The notes: a model not told the origin generated them from the letters alone. DNA of 64,000 nt from Branchiostoma lanceolatum (GCF_035083965.1 NC_089732.1:6387383-6451382); one strand, 5' to 3'. Counted from the stretch's first letter, positions 1 through 12,016 are shown. Translations and numbers: made by a program.

Positions 1-560
1 CCCAAATGACTCAAAAAATGGCCAATTACTGGAAATCCGGATATGAGAAATAGTATTATGTTCCCATTTTGGATTCCGAATATTTTCAGCATTTGCTATC
101 TTTCCGGAGGTTTATTCCTCCGAACTGTGTCCGAAATTATGACATATTCAGAACGTGTTTTGTCTTAAATGAGTCCGAAAATGTCCCATTACTGGAAATC
201 CGGATATGAGAAATAGTATTATGTTCCCATTCTGGACTTGAATATTTTCAGCATTTGCTATCTTTCCGGAGGGTTATTCCTCCGAACTGGGTCCGAAATT
301 ATGACATATTCGGAACGTGTTTTGTCTTAAATGAGTCCGAAAATGTCCCATTACTGGAAATCCGGATATGAGAAATAGTATTATGTTCCCATTCTGGACT
401 TGAATATTTTCAGCATTTGCTATCTTTCCGGAGGGTTATTCCTCCGAACTGGGTCCGAAATTATGACATATTCGGAACGTGTTTTGTCTTAAATGAGTCC
501 GAAAATGTCCCATTACTGGAAATCCGGATATGAGAAATAGTAAAATGTTCCCATTCTGGA
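1..560. repeat. 162-bp tandem repeat array (about 3.4 copies)
   Basis: A block containing TCCGGATATGAGAAATAG recurs with starts near 35, 198, 360 and 522, giving a period of 162-163 bp. Copies are nearly identical. The array runs in from the left edge and stops near 560, followed by related TCCGGA-rich sequence to about 690. It abuts the truncated first dioxygenase exon, so it probably replaced the missing N-terminal coding part. Confidence 0.9.
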
Positions 561-655
561 CTTGAATATTATCCAAACACGTAGGGGCGTATCGTCCGGA
601 TATTGCCCGGATATGTCCGAAAACGTTCCCAGTCCGGACGTATACAAACTTTGAA

Positions 656-2668
656 ATGTCCGGAAATAACCCCCTTTCGCATAGTGCCAGGCATGGCTAC
701 CCGTACGTCTTCACACCCGAGGATGACACAACAGCCTCTCCTGAAGGGTGTGCTGTCGCCGTGCGGAAAGTAGTACGCGAGGTGCTGGAGAAGAACAAGA
801 ATGGGGCGGTACTGTTTCGTGGTCTGCCCCTGCAGACTGCCGAAGATTTCTCCCGTGTAGTCAATAACATGGGGCTGAAGTTAATGCGTTATGAAGGGGG
901 GGATGGAGTCAGGACTGAGATTGCGAAAGCAGTGTACACAGCGAGCGACGAGCCGCCCGAGTTTTGTATCGAACCCCACAATGAGCTGTCCTATTCTTCG
1001 CACTTCCCTGAGAAGGTAAGTAGAACGAAATGTATAAACTCTCCAGAGAACAGCTAATATAAACCAAGTCTTCGAACGTGTCCTTGTTTTAATGGTTTTA
1101 CGTCTCATTAGCTTTTTTTGTATTATAGGCTACCTTTTAAGTCTTGTTTGGTATTCATTCACAACATGTCTTCGGAAACGGACATTAGGTATGCCGCATT
1201 GAACAAAATAGATTACTTTGCGGATTTTCAGGTAATATTTTTCTGCCTGGACCCTCCGTCTCCTGGTGCTGGTGGTGAGACTGTGATCGCAGACGTGCGG
1301 GAAATCCTGCCTCGTCTGGACAAGGACGTCGTGGACACGTTTGAGAAGCTCGGAGTGATGTACTGGCATCACCTGCCCACCCATTCTCCTGGAGCATACC
1401 TCTCATGGCAAAAGGTACAACCTTTTTATTATTTGATTTCATTAAATCACTTGCACTAAACATCAAATCAACAAGAGAATCACATTTTCCCTTCAGTATG
1501 TTTGACCTTTCTGTATTTCTACGATATACATCTTCAGGCGTTCCTGACGGAGGACAGGGCTGCTGTAGATAAGCATATGATAGAGAATGATACCAGCTGG
1601 AGGTGGGAAGATGGCAACATATCATGGTGGATCACACTGCCCTCCATGTTTAGATACAGAGGTTAGGATACATTCAATATATAAAAGTGTGGGCGGAGAG
1701 GTCTGTTGTTCGTGATGTAAAAATCTTGTGACGTTTGATTCTGCTGTACATCACATGAGACTCAGTTTGTAACAGCCATCCGAGAAACGTAGGCAATGCA
1801 TCCTAACATCCGGCGTCATCTATTTTCCAGGACAGAAACTGTGGTTTTGCTGCGTCCATGGAAATAACGCATCATTCTTAAAGGCCCACCCCCTGTGGTT
1901 CGACAAGGATCTCCCCAACCACCACTTTCCCTTCACCACCTACTACGGAGACGGCACCGACATTGAGGCAGAAGTTCTCCAGCATATCCGCGATGTTCAC
2001 TGGCAGGTACGTACTAGGTACGAGAGCCCAGAAGGACATTATTTTCAGCCTCTGCGAAGTTCGCGTCGTAGCCTATATAAAGCAAAGCCCTTTCCACAGC
2101 CTCTGTGATCAACATTTTTGCAGCCTCTGTGAAACCCTTTGCAGAGGCTACACATAGTGTCCATACGGGCTCCGGCACGCAGGATATCGATTGTTTCCTC
2201 GTTCCGGACCACCGTCATTTCTTGGTGACACATATTCAAACTCTTTTCTTTCCCAGCTGCAGACCCATCAAACTCATCAATAATCTCATCTACGCAAACC
2301 GCCAGAAAAAAATCAGGAATAATTTGACAACTTCTGAGACGACCTTGGCTGGTTTCCATTACCCATTAATGTCTTGCAGAGCGTGTGTTGAACAGAACCT
2401 TGTGGGCATCACCCTAACGTTCAGGGCCTGTATTTTGTACAGACACGATAGCATCCTAGAAATCGACATTTTAACGAGAGCATGACATTTTCCTGTTAAA
2501 TAGGTTTCCATGGGTTTCCAGATGCAGAAGGGTGACTTACTGGTCCTGAACAACATGTACTGCCAGCATGCCAGACTCGGCTTTACCGGGAAACGGAAGC
2601 TTGCCGTCGCCCTGGCCAAGCAGGAGCAGGACTATTCGGAGGACTACCGAGTTTCCAACCGTTTCTAA
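656..2668 (+). CDS. Dioxygenase copy A (TauD/TfdA-like), N-terminally truncated
   Basis: Predicted Fe(II)/2-oxoglutarate oxygenase of the TauD/TfdA (clavaminate synthase-like, At3g21360) type; substrate unknown. Exons: 656-1015, 1232-1414, 1538-1661, 1831-2006, 2504-2668, all with GT-AG borders, giving 335 residues. Fe ligands are His108-x-Glu110 and distal His303; Arg312 should bind 2-oxoglutarate. Homology to copy B begins only near position 692 (GYPYVF). The 65 or so residues before it in B are missing and repeat-derived sequence lies there instead, so the ATG at 656 is only the first in-frame one. Two base changes destroy the stop used by B (TCC TGA reads TAC CGA), adding RVSNRF. It may be a young pseudogene or may use an upstream exon outside the window. 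The core has no frameshift or premature stop. Confidence 0.8.
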
Positions 2669-3235
2669 TAGTCAGTATTTCAACTGGAATCACGTCAACT
2701 GACATACAATCAGTCGGTATACCAACAATTACTTGTGTAACTGATGAAGGCATGAAATATATCAAAAGTAATACTTTGACAGATGTGAAGTATAGTTAGA
2801 CTCCGTAGTAAAAACATGTTATATATCACATATATTTGCAATGGTGTCGATGTATGGTATTGGGAAAGGATGAGAATAATGTGCGCATATTTTTTTTCGC
2901 TGATGTGTAGTTTGTAACAGAGGAGACAATACCCGGCTTCTTAAGTTTGGTAGCCGGGCTTACGTGTTAGGTTGTAAATAGAATCATGTTGAACACTTGT
3001 GTCCTGCGGACATTTATGTCATCATTGTGTTATTTTGCCTTGTTTGCCCTGCCCTGATACCGACCTTGATGAAATATTAGCACAACTGCCGTAAGGGTAC
3101 CTTGTGGCCAAATTTGTCCTTTTCTTTACCAAGATGTAACATGCCTGTCTGCCTGCGGGCTGTTACGCAGTACGGCAAATGTTACAACATAAATTGATAC
3201 ATTTACACATATTGACACAAAATGACAAACAACTC
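2669..3235. other. 3' flank of copy A and A-B spacer
   Basis: No gene seen. The sequence is colinear with the region after copy B (about 6070-6940) apart from a SINE inserted there, so it belongs to a tandem duplication unit of about 3.5 kb. AT-rich, no clear terminator; UTR extent unknown. Confidence 0.6.
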
Positions 3236-3416
3236 TTTACATATTATGCTACTGAGGTCGCCAGCGACTACGACAATGACCCCTGGTCCGCTAGTAACCA
3301 GAAACGCTATCAGATCTAGATGATGCGTCACTTACGGCGCACCCTGTACTACTGACGACGCAAGAAGTGACCTTAATTAAACCCCACTCAACTTGTTGGG
3401 CTTGTTTACGTCCAAA
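3236..3416 (+). promoter_or_regulatory. Upstream block shared by copies B and C
   Basis: About 180 bp before ATG 3417 aligns with the sequence before the ATG of copy C (6945-7089). Shared words include ATTATGCTA, TGAGGTC, TGCGTCACTT, CACCCTGTACTACTGAC and GGCTTGTTTACG just before each ATG. It is likely proximal promoter and 5' UTR, inferred from position and conservation only. TGCGTCA resembles a CRE/AP-1 half site. Confidence 0.5.
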
Positions 3417-6069
3417 ATGTATCTGTTTTACAATAGATCCACAGGCAGGTTATTGCTAAATGGCCCGCCGAGCTTAGTCTTACTCTACAAAGTGCGCTTC
3501 TGTCAAGCTTCCGCAGTTAAGTCAAGGTAAGTTTGACAACCTCGAGCTCTGGTCTTTGAACTCAGAAACTTGAGAGTTCTTTCAACTTTGCCTCACCTGC
3601 GTCACGGGATCCAACCATGGCCGCCATACTAGTGACAGCCTACAGGTGTGGGCGGTCACGCAGTGTGAAAACTGTGTGGTCTCGTATCAGCCACAAGGTG
3701 CACAATAGTCACTCATCAACGTCTTTTGGCACCGAAGTCAACCTCGTGGAGACCCACGTTGACTGGGCAAGCCGAGCTAAACTCCACCCGGCACGGATCA
3801 GGGGAAGGAAGTGGCTACCTGGCTCGGCTAGTCCCAACTATCCCGAGTTTCTCAAGCCACCCAAGGACGGCTACCCGTACGTCTTCACACCCGACAATAA
3901 CACAACCGCCTCTCCTGAAGGGTGTGCTGTCGCCGTGCGGAAAGTAGTACACGAGGTGCTGGAGAGGAACAAGAATGGGGCGGTACTGTTTCGTGGTCTG
4001 CCCCTGCAGACTGCCGAGGATTTCTCCCGTGTAGTCAATAACATGGGGCTGAAATTAATGCGTTATGAAGGGGGAGCTGCAGTCAGGAATGAGATCGCAA
4101 AGGCAGTGAACACAGCGAGCGACGAGCCGCCCGAGTTTTGTATCGAGCCCCACAATGAGATGGTATACACTTCACACTTCCCTGAAAAGGTTAGTACTTA
4201 GAACGAAAAGTAGAAACTTTTCAAAGAACAGCTAACGCTAACCGAGTCTCCGTAGGTGCCTTTGTTTGATTGGTTTTACGTCTCATTCACTGTTTGGATT
4301 CTATTATAGGCTACTCTGTAAGTCTTGTTTGGTATTCATTCACAACATGTCTTCGGAAATGGGCATTAGGTTATCACTTAACAAAAAGATTTGGTTGTGA
4401 TTTTTAGGTAATATTTTTCTGCCTGGACCCTCCGTCTCCTGGTGCTGGTGGCGAGACTGTGATCGCAGACGTGCGGGAAATCCTGCCCCGTCTGGACAAG
4501 GACGTCGTGGACAAGTTCGAGAAGCTCGGAGTGATGTATTGGCATCACCTGCCCTCCCATACTCCTGGAGCATACCTCTCATGGCAAAAGGTAATAGCTT
4601 ATTATTTGATTCTTTAGTTCACCGACGTGAAGAACATCAAAGCAACAAAAGAATCACATTTTCGCTTCCAAAACAAAGATATTTTTCATGATGTATTTCT
4701 ACGATATATATCTTCAGTCGTTCCAGACCGAGGACAGGGCTGCTGTAGAGAAGCACATGATAGCGAACAACACAAACTGGAGGTGGCAAGATGACAACCT
4801 ATCATGGTGGATCACACTGCCACCCGTGTTTAAATACAGAGGTTAGCATGTTTTCAATATAGTGTATGTATGTATGTATGTATGTATGTATGTATGTATG
4901 TATGTGTGTGTGCGTGTGTGTCTGTGTGTGTGTTGGGGTGGGTCTGTTGTCAGGACGGTCACTGGAGTTGTGGGCTTATCTTATATTGTCCGGGTATCTA
5001 AACCATACCTTTAAAACCATAACAAGATCTCTCTGAAAATTTAGATGCAGCGATGAGAAAAAAACTTTGGGATTTAGGTTTGGAATGGGTTTCGACAAAA
5101 AAGGAAAATAGTATCTGAAAGCTTGTTTTTTGTTTATATCGAATGATATAAAACAAGACACTGTACACAACAGAACCATCTTGTGGCCTTTTATTCTGTT
5201 GTACACCACATAGAAATATAATTGATACAACAGCCATCTAGGACACATCTGGGCAACGCATTAAGTTACGGATATGTTAACATCGGTGTCATTATTATCC
5301 ATTTTCCAGGACAGAAACTGTGGTTTTGCTCCGTCCACATAAATAACGCATCATATTTCAAGGCCCACCCCCTCTGGTTCAACAAGGATCTTCCTGATCA
5401 TGACTTTCCTTTCACCACTTACTACGGAGACGGCACCGACATTGAGGCAGAAGTAATTCAGCACATCCGCGATGTTCACTGGCAGGTAAGAAGGTATATA
5501 AGCCCATAAGGACACTTTGAGCAGCGTCTGAGAAACCCTTGGCAGTACAGTGGCTTCAAATTGTGTACTTGTGGGCTTTAGAACCTGGACACGCTTCCTC
5601 GTTTTGGACCACCATCTTTCGGTGGGGAAACACGTGCTCACACTCAACATTTTCTTTCGTCATAGACTTGCAAAATCTCATCAATAATTTTACCTATGCA
5701 AACAGCCAAACTAGATCCTGAATAGTTTGACAATTCAATCACACACGACCTTTTGATTAAAAGTAGTTGGCTCATATTAGCCATGTATGCACTGCAGCGA
5801 GTACGTTTTTAACAGAACCTTGCTGACAACACTATAACGTTAAGTCCGCATTCTTTACACCCACGACGGCATCCTAGAAATCAAAATTTCAACGAGTGTA
5901 TGGCTTTTTTCTTTCTTGGTAGGTTTCCATGGGTTTCCAGATGCAGAAGGGTGGCTTACTGGTCCTGAACAACATGTACTGCCAGCACGCCAGACTCGGC
6001 TTCACCGGGAAACGGAAGCTTGGCGTCGCGTTGGCCAAGCAGGACCAGAACTATCCGGAGGACTCCTGA
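3417..6069 (+). CDS. Dioxygenase copy B (TauD/TfdA-like), two possible leaders
   Basis: Predicted Fe(II)/2-oxoglutarate oxygenase. Core exons: 3617-4189, 4408-4590, 4718-4841, 5310-5485, 5923-6069. Starting at ATG 3617 (context CCAACCATGG) the protein is 400 residues: Fe ligands His179-x-Glu181 and His374, 2-oxoglutarate Arg383. A second start at 3417 is homologous to the start of copy C; exon 3417-3526 ends at a good donor (AAG/GTAAGT) and joins acceptor 3645/3646 in the same frame, giving 427 residues. Both leaders are basic and Arg/Ser-rich, so a mitochondrial targeting signal is possible. Core identity with copy A is very high at DNA level, introns included. Alternative first exons are inferred and need transcript data. 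Confidence 0.85.
4862..4934. repeat. (TATG)n/(TG)n microsatellite
   Basis: Tetranucleotide TATG run grading into TG dinucleotides, in intron 3 of copy B, absent from the same intron of copy A. Confidence 0.95.
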
Positions 6070-6292
6070 GTTTCCAATCGTTTCCAATAGTCAGTATTTC
6101 AAAAGGAATCAAGTCAACTGACACACAATTAGTCGGTATATAAACGATTACCTATATATAACTGATGAAGGTAAAAAAATGGAAATGTTATACATTGACA
6201 AGTGTGAAGTATAGCGGAGCCACGTAGTAAAATCATGATATACTATATCAATTTTGTATTGATGTCGGTGAATGACATTGGACAAGTATGAG

Positions 6293-6540
6293 AAGTAGGG
6301 TCGTGTGGCGTAACGGCAGGGTGTTCGACTCAGAACCAAGAGGTCCCGAGTTCGAATCCCCTGACGCCACCGATGTTGTGCCCTTGGAAACTATAATTTT
6401 ACACGACTTTCCTCACTTTGCCCAGGTGTATAACATTAGAAATGGGTATGTTGTTATCTGTACGTGGCACTGTTGATATAACTTAAAAACTTAATTGAGT
6501 GCAGTGCCACGTCGTCCTTGTCTGTCGAAAACCGAAGTCT
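6293..6540 (+). mobile_element. tRNA-derived SINE, family 2
   Basis: A tRNA-like head (box A near TGGCGTAACGG, box B AGTTCGAATCC) is followed by GATGTTGTGCCCTTGG and a non-tRNA body. The same layout occurs at 59030-59250. The 3' flank of copy A continues straight across this point without it, so insertion came after the A/B duplication. Confidence 0.8.
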
Positions 6541-6944
6541 GAAGAAAAAATACTGTGCTTCTTTCGCTGGTGCATAGTTTGCAACGGATGAGGTCATGTT
6601 CAGTTGCTTAGTTTTGGAGCCGCATTGACATGTTGGACTGTGGCAATACAATGAGGTTCACTGTTGTTTGTGTACTGTGGATATTTGTGTCATCATTGCG
6701 TTCTTTTGTGTTATTTGCTCTGCACTGATATCGACCTTGGTAGTGTTGCAGTAAATATTCTAGGGTGACTGCCCTCAGGGCATGTTTAAATCAACTTTGC
6801 CCTATCTACGTACACCAAGATCGATCTAATATGACTGCCTGGGCGCGGAAACGCAGAACCGCTAGTGTGAAAAACGTGAATTCATTGATTAATTTATCTT
6901 TTGGTCAATATGTGCACACAATCACACGTAAATATCTACATATT

Positions 6945-7089
6945 ATGCTAATGAGGTCACTCGCGAAAGTAATGACCTCTGACCAAGGCTATCCGGAAGT
7001 GACATTAGAATGCGTCACTTTTTGTGCACCCTGTACTACTGACAACGTTAACCACTAAATTTGTTAGGCTTGTTTACGACCCAAATCAA
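6945..7089 (+). promoter_or_regulatory. Upstream block of copy C
   Basis: Counterpart of 3236-3416: the same ordered words precede ATG 7090. Likely proximal promoter and 5' UTR of copy C; role inferred from conservation between paralogues of differing age. Confidence 0.5.
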
Positions 7090-10000
7090 ATGTCTTTGTT
7101 TAGATCCACTGGCAGGTTGTTCCTGCGTGTCCCCAGCCTAGCTTCACTGGTTTACAAGGTGCGTTTCTGGCAGGCTTCCGATGTAAGCGGAGACACTGTC
7201 CAACTAGTGGAAACTCGCATCGACTGGGCATCCCAACTGACAGCCCATCCAGCACGAATCAGGGGGAGGAAATGGCTGCCCGGTTCTCACAGTCCCAAAT
7301 TTCCAGAGTTCCTCGCACCACCTAAAGACGGGTACGTGCACGTCTTCACGCCCATTGAGAAGCTCGACTGTACTCCCGAGCAGTGCGCTCCGTCGATGCG
7401 TCAAGTGATCCACAACGTCTTGGAAAAGCGCAAGGAAGGTGCCCTCCTTTTTCGAGGACTGCCTCTGGCGACTGCCGAAGATTTTTCCCGGGCTCTGGTC
7501 AACTTGGGGCTGAAGCTGACCAGCTATAAAGGGGGAGGTGGCATCAGACACAGGCTGGCGGAGGCGGTGGACACGGCGAGTGACGAGCCACCAGATGTTT
7601 GCATCGAACCCCACCACGACCTGGCGTACACCAACCATTACCCCGAAAAGGTAGTGTGAGTGACACAACACAAAGAGGTGCATTGTTGCTGACTACAGGT
7701 GCATGAAAAGTCCTTGTGGCTGTTGATGATTAAAGTCACGTTTAATTTTCCTAAGTCTTTTCAACTTAAGTTTCACACGTTTGTGTATTTCCAATTTTCC
7801 GATGTCAGGATCAACTGTTGAAAGCTTGGTCTAAGCAAACCTTTGTACTTGTAAATAATCACAAGACAAGCTGTTGACTTGACACGTACATTGACCCGTT
7901 AAGGTCATTGAGGGTCCTAGCCTTGATGCCAGCCTTTTTAGCCAGAGTACGTTCTCTCGATCGCTTTCCAAGCTAAAAAGGCTTGTATCCGGGCTATAGC
8001 CTATATGCATTGGTCTAGAAGTAAAACAAAACCTTTGGTTCGCTGAGTAAACGTCATCAAAAGTCAGTCTAAATTTATACTCTTACACATTGTCGTAGGA
8101 CAGTTTGAAACAGATGACGCTTTTATTCCATCTCCTGATTGAAGCCATTGAAAGGATGTCCTGGACTAGCTTGTAGGGTGCCCTTTTCGTCGTCTTCTAT
8201 TTGCCTTTTCAGTTGCCACAATGCCACACTTCGAGGCTTCTAGATAGCCTCTACCAGGCTCGCTAGGTCGCAACCTGTACTGCCTGGCCCGCTAACTCCT
8301 CTGGTATGTTATATGGCTATTTGGCGAATTTCTACTATTTTTCCAGCGACCTGTGGAGCCTAGTAGAGGCTAGCTTCTAGATACAAGGCTATGCCTTTCT
8401 AATTTCTGACAAGGATCATAGTCTGTCAAAATACGAGCAGATACAATGTAAACCCACCGCCTTTCTTCACCTCGACAGATCATGTTCTTCTGTATTGACC
8501 CCCCGCCCCCCGGGACAGGGGGAGAGACTGTCCTGGCCGATGTCCGGGACATTCTGCCGCGGCTGGACAGAGATGTAGTGATGAAATTCCGGAAGCTGGG
8601 AGTCATGTACACGCACCACCTTCCGTCCCGCGGTCCAGGCATATACAACAGTTGGCAAGAGGTGAAGAAATAGCTTTTTCTTTTACAAAAGATACAAACA
8701 AACAGCAATTGCCGTGTTGTGCATTCAAATATTTCTTCAACTATTTCTTCAAAATAATAACGTAAGGTTATAATGTTAGTGGTAATTCTATACTGTACAT
8801 CCAGTAATAATGGCTGGCGAAATAGCTTCTTCTTTTCCAAAAGAAAGAAAGAAAGAAAGAAAGAAAAAACAAACAAACAAACAAACAAACAAACAAACAA
8901 AAAAACAAACAAAAAAACAAACAGCAATTGCCATCCTGTGGATTCAAATATTTCTTCAAAATAGCGTAAGGTCATAATGTTAGTAGCAATTCTGTACTCT
9001 ACATTCAGTAATAATATCCTGGCGAAATAGCTGTTTCTTTCACCAAAGAAAGACATAAAGAAACAAACAAACAGCAATTGCCATCCTGTGGATTCAAATA
9101 TTTCTTTAAAACAGCGTAAGGTCATAATGTTAGTAGCAATTCTATACTCTACATTCAGTAATAATATCCTGGCGAAATAGCTGTTTCTTTCACCAAAGAA
9201 AGACATAAAGAAACAAACAAACAGCAATTGCCATCCTGTGGATTCAAATATTTCTTCAAAATAACATAGGGTCATAATGTTAGTAGCAATTCTATACTCT
9301 ACATCCAGTAATGATATCCTCATCTTTTTTCAAAAATAGAAATTGAAATTCTCATTAGATTTTCTTATGATCTTCTTTTCAGACCTTCCAACTGGAGGAT
9401 AAGTCTGAGGTGGAAGAACACATGAAAGCTCACAACATACACTGGAAGTGGCATGATGACGGCGCTATGACAAACTGGACCGTTCTACCAGCCATGCATA
9501 AGTACAGAGGTACATGTACGCAAAATACAGTACTAGTATGAAAACTTCAGCGGCAGATCCTTACTCAACATAGAAAATAATTTAAATGATACGTTCCATC
9601 AAAGCTGTCCGTGTTCTAGTGTTCTTCTCTATGGTTGTCGCTAAAGTGTTCTGACAAGTTGTATTGTTATTGCAAACAGACATCATTATTCATATCAACA
9701 TATCCAAGACTGTCTTTACTAAGAGAAAAGGAGAAATGTATCAGTAAAATCTAGGATAATGTGCCCATAAAATGGAAGTCAAAGAGGCCAGAGATGCGTT
9801 TTTCATCCTTTCCTCCATGCTGATTTTGCTGTACGCCAGGTGACTGGGTGTGGTTCACTACGCCACACGCCAACAACAGCAGCTACATGAAGAACAACCC
9901 TTACTGGGTGGAGAAGGCCATCCCTGATCATCTGTACCCACAGCACACGTACTACGGGGACGGCTCGGACATCGAGCAGGGGGTACTGCAGCATATCAGG

Positions 10001-10907
10001 GAAACCATATGGCAGGTGGGAGGGATAGCTGTAGGAAAATAACTATATCATAGTATATGTCTTCGAAATTTATATTGAAGACACAGAAAGCATTATTTTT
10101 TACATGTTCGATCTCTACTCGTAATGCTTTGGTCCCAATTGCGCCGGTGCCCGTCGGGGGTGTAGTCCCGGCCGGGCCCCGAAGCCACAAATTTGTCCTG
10201 GTGGACCGTATACTTCCCAGTGCTCGCACGATTAGCTCACGGCGTCTATTTGTTACCGGGTCCCGCGTTCAATTTAAATCTGAGTTAAATTGATTCGGGA
10301 TCCCGGTCGGGCCCAAAAATAGCCCGGTACCCGCAGGGTACGGTGTCCGACAGGGCTACGTAGGGGTCACGCCCAAAAGTGCCAAAAACAGCCCGTAAAC
10401 TACCCGGCGGGACTCCTTTTTCCAGCATTATAGATCGGAGAGAACATGGATCCGCCATCTTCTATTTCTCACGTACTCGTATCACTTGCTCTCAGTTTAC
10501 ATGAATCCAATCTTTGTTATAATCCATGTGATGTAGTTATATATAGGTTTCCACACTATGCTCAGGTTCAAGATTCTTATAGTCTTAAGTTACTGCTATT
10601 GACATTTAAATTAAAGGCAAGTGGCAAATTCTTTAACGTGTAGATGCGGCATATTCATAATTATCAATAAATATAAGCTAAATATCGGAACTACTACATA
10701 TTTATACCAAAATATATGATAAGGCTTTTATCATTTACGATGTGACTTGTTTGTTTGTAGGTTACCATGGGTTTCCAGTTGCAAAAGGGCGACCTGCTTG
10801 TTTTGAACAACATATACTGTCAGCATGCCCGGCTCAGCTTTACCGGGAAACGGAAGCTTGCCGTCGCGTTGGCCATGCAGGACCAGGACTATCCGGAGGA
10901 CTCCTGA
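7090..10907 (+). CDS. Dioxygenase copy C (TauD/TfdA-like)
   Basis: Predicted Fe(II)/2-oxoglutarate oxygenase, 397 residues. Exons: 7090-7650, 8479-8661, 9383-9509, 9840-10015, 10761-10907. Fe ligands His175-x-Asp177 and His371; Arg380 for 2-oxoglutarate. It has the more usual HxD where A, B and D have HxE. The leader begins MSLFRSTGRLF and is basic and hydrophobic, so organelle import is possible. Exon 1 is a single exon where B may carry an intron. Exons 1-4 are clearly diverged from A/B, yet the second half of exon 5 and about 60 bp of 3' UTR are close to identical to B, suggesting gene conversion. Intron 2 contains a 150-bp tandem repeat that starts just after the splice donor. Confidence 0.9.
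8246..8372. mobile_element. Inverted-repeat element (MITE), AGCCTCTACCAGGCT ends
   Basis: Starts AGCCTCTACCAGGCT and ends with AGCCTAGTAGAGGCT, an imperfect inverted repeat. A longer relative lies at 17111-17285. Located in intron 1 of copy C. Confidence 0.7.
8664..9322. repeat. 150-bp tandem repeat with embedded AAAC/GAAA microsatellite
   Basis: About four units share the order GGCGAAATAGCT, AAACAAACAGCAATTGCC, GGATTCAAATATTTCTT, GGTCATAATGTTAGTAG. Anchor words at 9021 and 9171 give a 150-bp period; one unit is stretched to 206 bp by GAAA and AAAC runs at 8840-8925. The first unit begins within a few bases of the exon 2 donor of copy C. Confidence 0.9.
10130..10410. other. GC-rich block of unknown origin
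   Basis: Intron 4 of copy C contains about 280 bp rich in CCCGG, GTCGGG and CCCGCAGGG words, out of keeping with the AT-rich surroundings. No coding similarity or terminal repeat recognised. It may be a decayed mobile element. Confidence 0.4.
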
Positions 10908-11796
10908 GTTTTCAATCGTTTCTTATAGTCAATATTTCACATGGAATCACGTCAACTGACACACATTTTTTTGTAAATTTTGCTCATGAGCTGCATCTTG
11001 TGAAAACTGAAAAATATATAGATTTCTACTCCTCTTTGCTTGAATGTACGCTAATAGTACAGGGGTCTTTAACACCCTCCAGGTTCAGATCTAGACCGTG
11101 CGTCCGATCGCAGGGTGACTCGAATGGAATACCCTTTTACAAGACTAGAATCAACTGAGAAACTGATCATAATCAAGAAGTAGATAGCACATAGCTGATG
11201 ACAACACCACAAATGTAGAATATACCATTAGTCGAAGGGCCAATGCTCTAGAACACGCTTATTGTATCAAACAGCGAACGTAACGCGCCTCTCCCGTGAA
11301 AATACCCTCTATTAGGCTTGACTGCAGGTCCATGAAATTTGGCATACTTAAAGAACAAGCTATGGTGCGTCCGACGGTGGCCAACGTATTGGCGTTCTAC
11401 CTCTGCGCGCGGTCGCTCTCCGTGCAATCATGGAACTTTGTGGTCAAAAGTTTAACGGCGTTGTAAGCATGTCAAGTTCATGAATCATTAACTTTTCACG
11501 TACATGATGATATACTACATAATATAGTCTACATTCATTTCCAATTAATAATATCTACTTGCAGTTAGCACTTGGGCAAGTGTTTATGATAAACTTTGTA
11601 ATCATCAATAAACATCTTCTTCTCTCAATTTCAGTGGCTTTCTTAGTTAAAAAGTAAAAGGGATAGACAAAAATCTCTGCAGAATGTGAACTGTAAATGA
11701 TAATTGAGGGTCGAAAAAAAGGGATAGTCGACTAGATATGTACGGCTTGAGTCTGATGAGTCCACTGGACTTAAAAAAAGAAATTTAACGGTTCTC
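10908..11796. other. C-D intergenic spacer
   Basis: No gene seen. The first 60 bp match the 3' UTR of copy B; the rest is AT-rich unique sequence. Confidence 0.5.
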
Positions 11797-12016
11797 TGTG
11801 GCAAATGTGCTAGATGTTGGCACATCGGCAACCAAATCCGCAGGGTGTTTTTGGCACCCAGTTTGACAGATTAGCCGAGTGGGCTTGGTGGGCGTCACTC
11901 CACTGTCCGGTGAAGTGCCTTTCCCAAGGGCACACCGTCGGGGCATGGTGAGTATCGAACTCGGGACCTACGGATTACGAGTTCAACGCTCTAACCGTTA
12001 CGCCACGCCGACGTCA
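11797..12016 (-). mobile_element. tRNA-derived SINE, family 1 (antisense)
   Basis: Read on the minus strand: tRNA-like head with box A (GGCGTAACGGTTAGAGCG) and box B near GAGTTCGATACTC, then GTGCCCTTGGGAAAGGC, CCACCGAGCCC, and a tail with GCCAACATCTAGCACATTTGCC. Partners are 18424-18585 and 51888-52130. It ends about 60 bp before the upstream ATG of copy D, so it supplies the proximal upstream DNA of that gene. Confidence 0.85.

Noticed and set aside
1-560. CRISPR-like or origin-like direct repeats
   Set aside because: Units are 162 bp, head to tail without unique spacers, in animal DNA.
6298-6370. Stand-alone tRNA gene
   Set aside because: Boxes A and B are present, but the acceptor stem does not close and the same tRNA-body junction recurs at 59030, so it is a SINE head. 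The same applies at 59037 and 51890.
7928-7985. Hairpin CAGCCTTTTTAGC / GCTAAAAAGGCTTG
   Set aside because: Short imperfect arms around a 30-base loop; could be a MITE scrap but no second copy or end was found.
8370-9323. 317-codon open frame on the minus strand
   Set aside because: It is a by-product of the 150-bp tandem repeat: the protein repeats with the DNA unit, and the frame crosses exon 2 of dioxygenase C in antisense.
11750-11795. Hammerhead ribozyme-like CTGATGAG with GTCC/GGAC stem
   Set aside because: The GAAA core does not follow the stem (TTAAAAAAA intervenes) and no stem I/III or cleavage triplet could be found.
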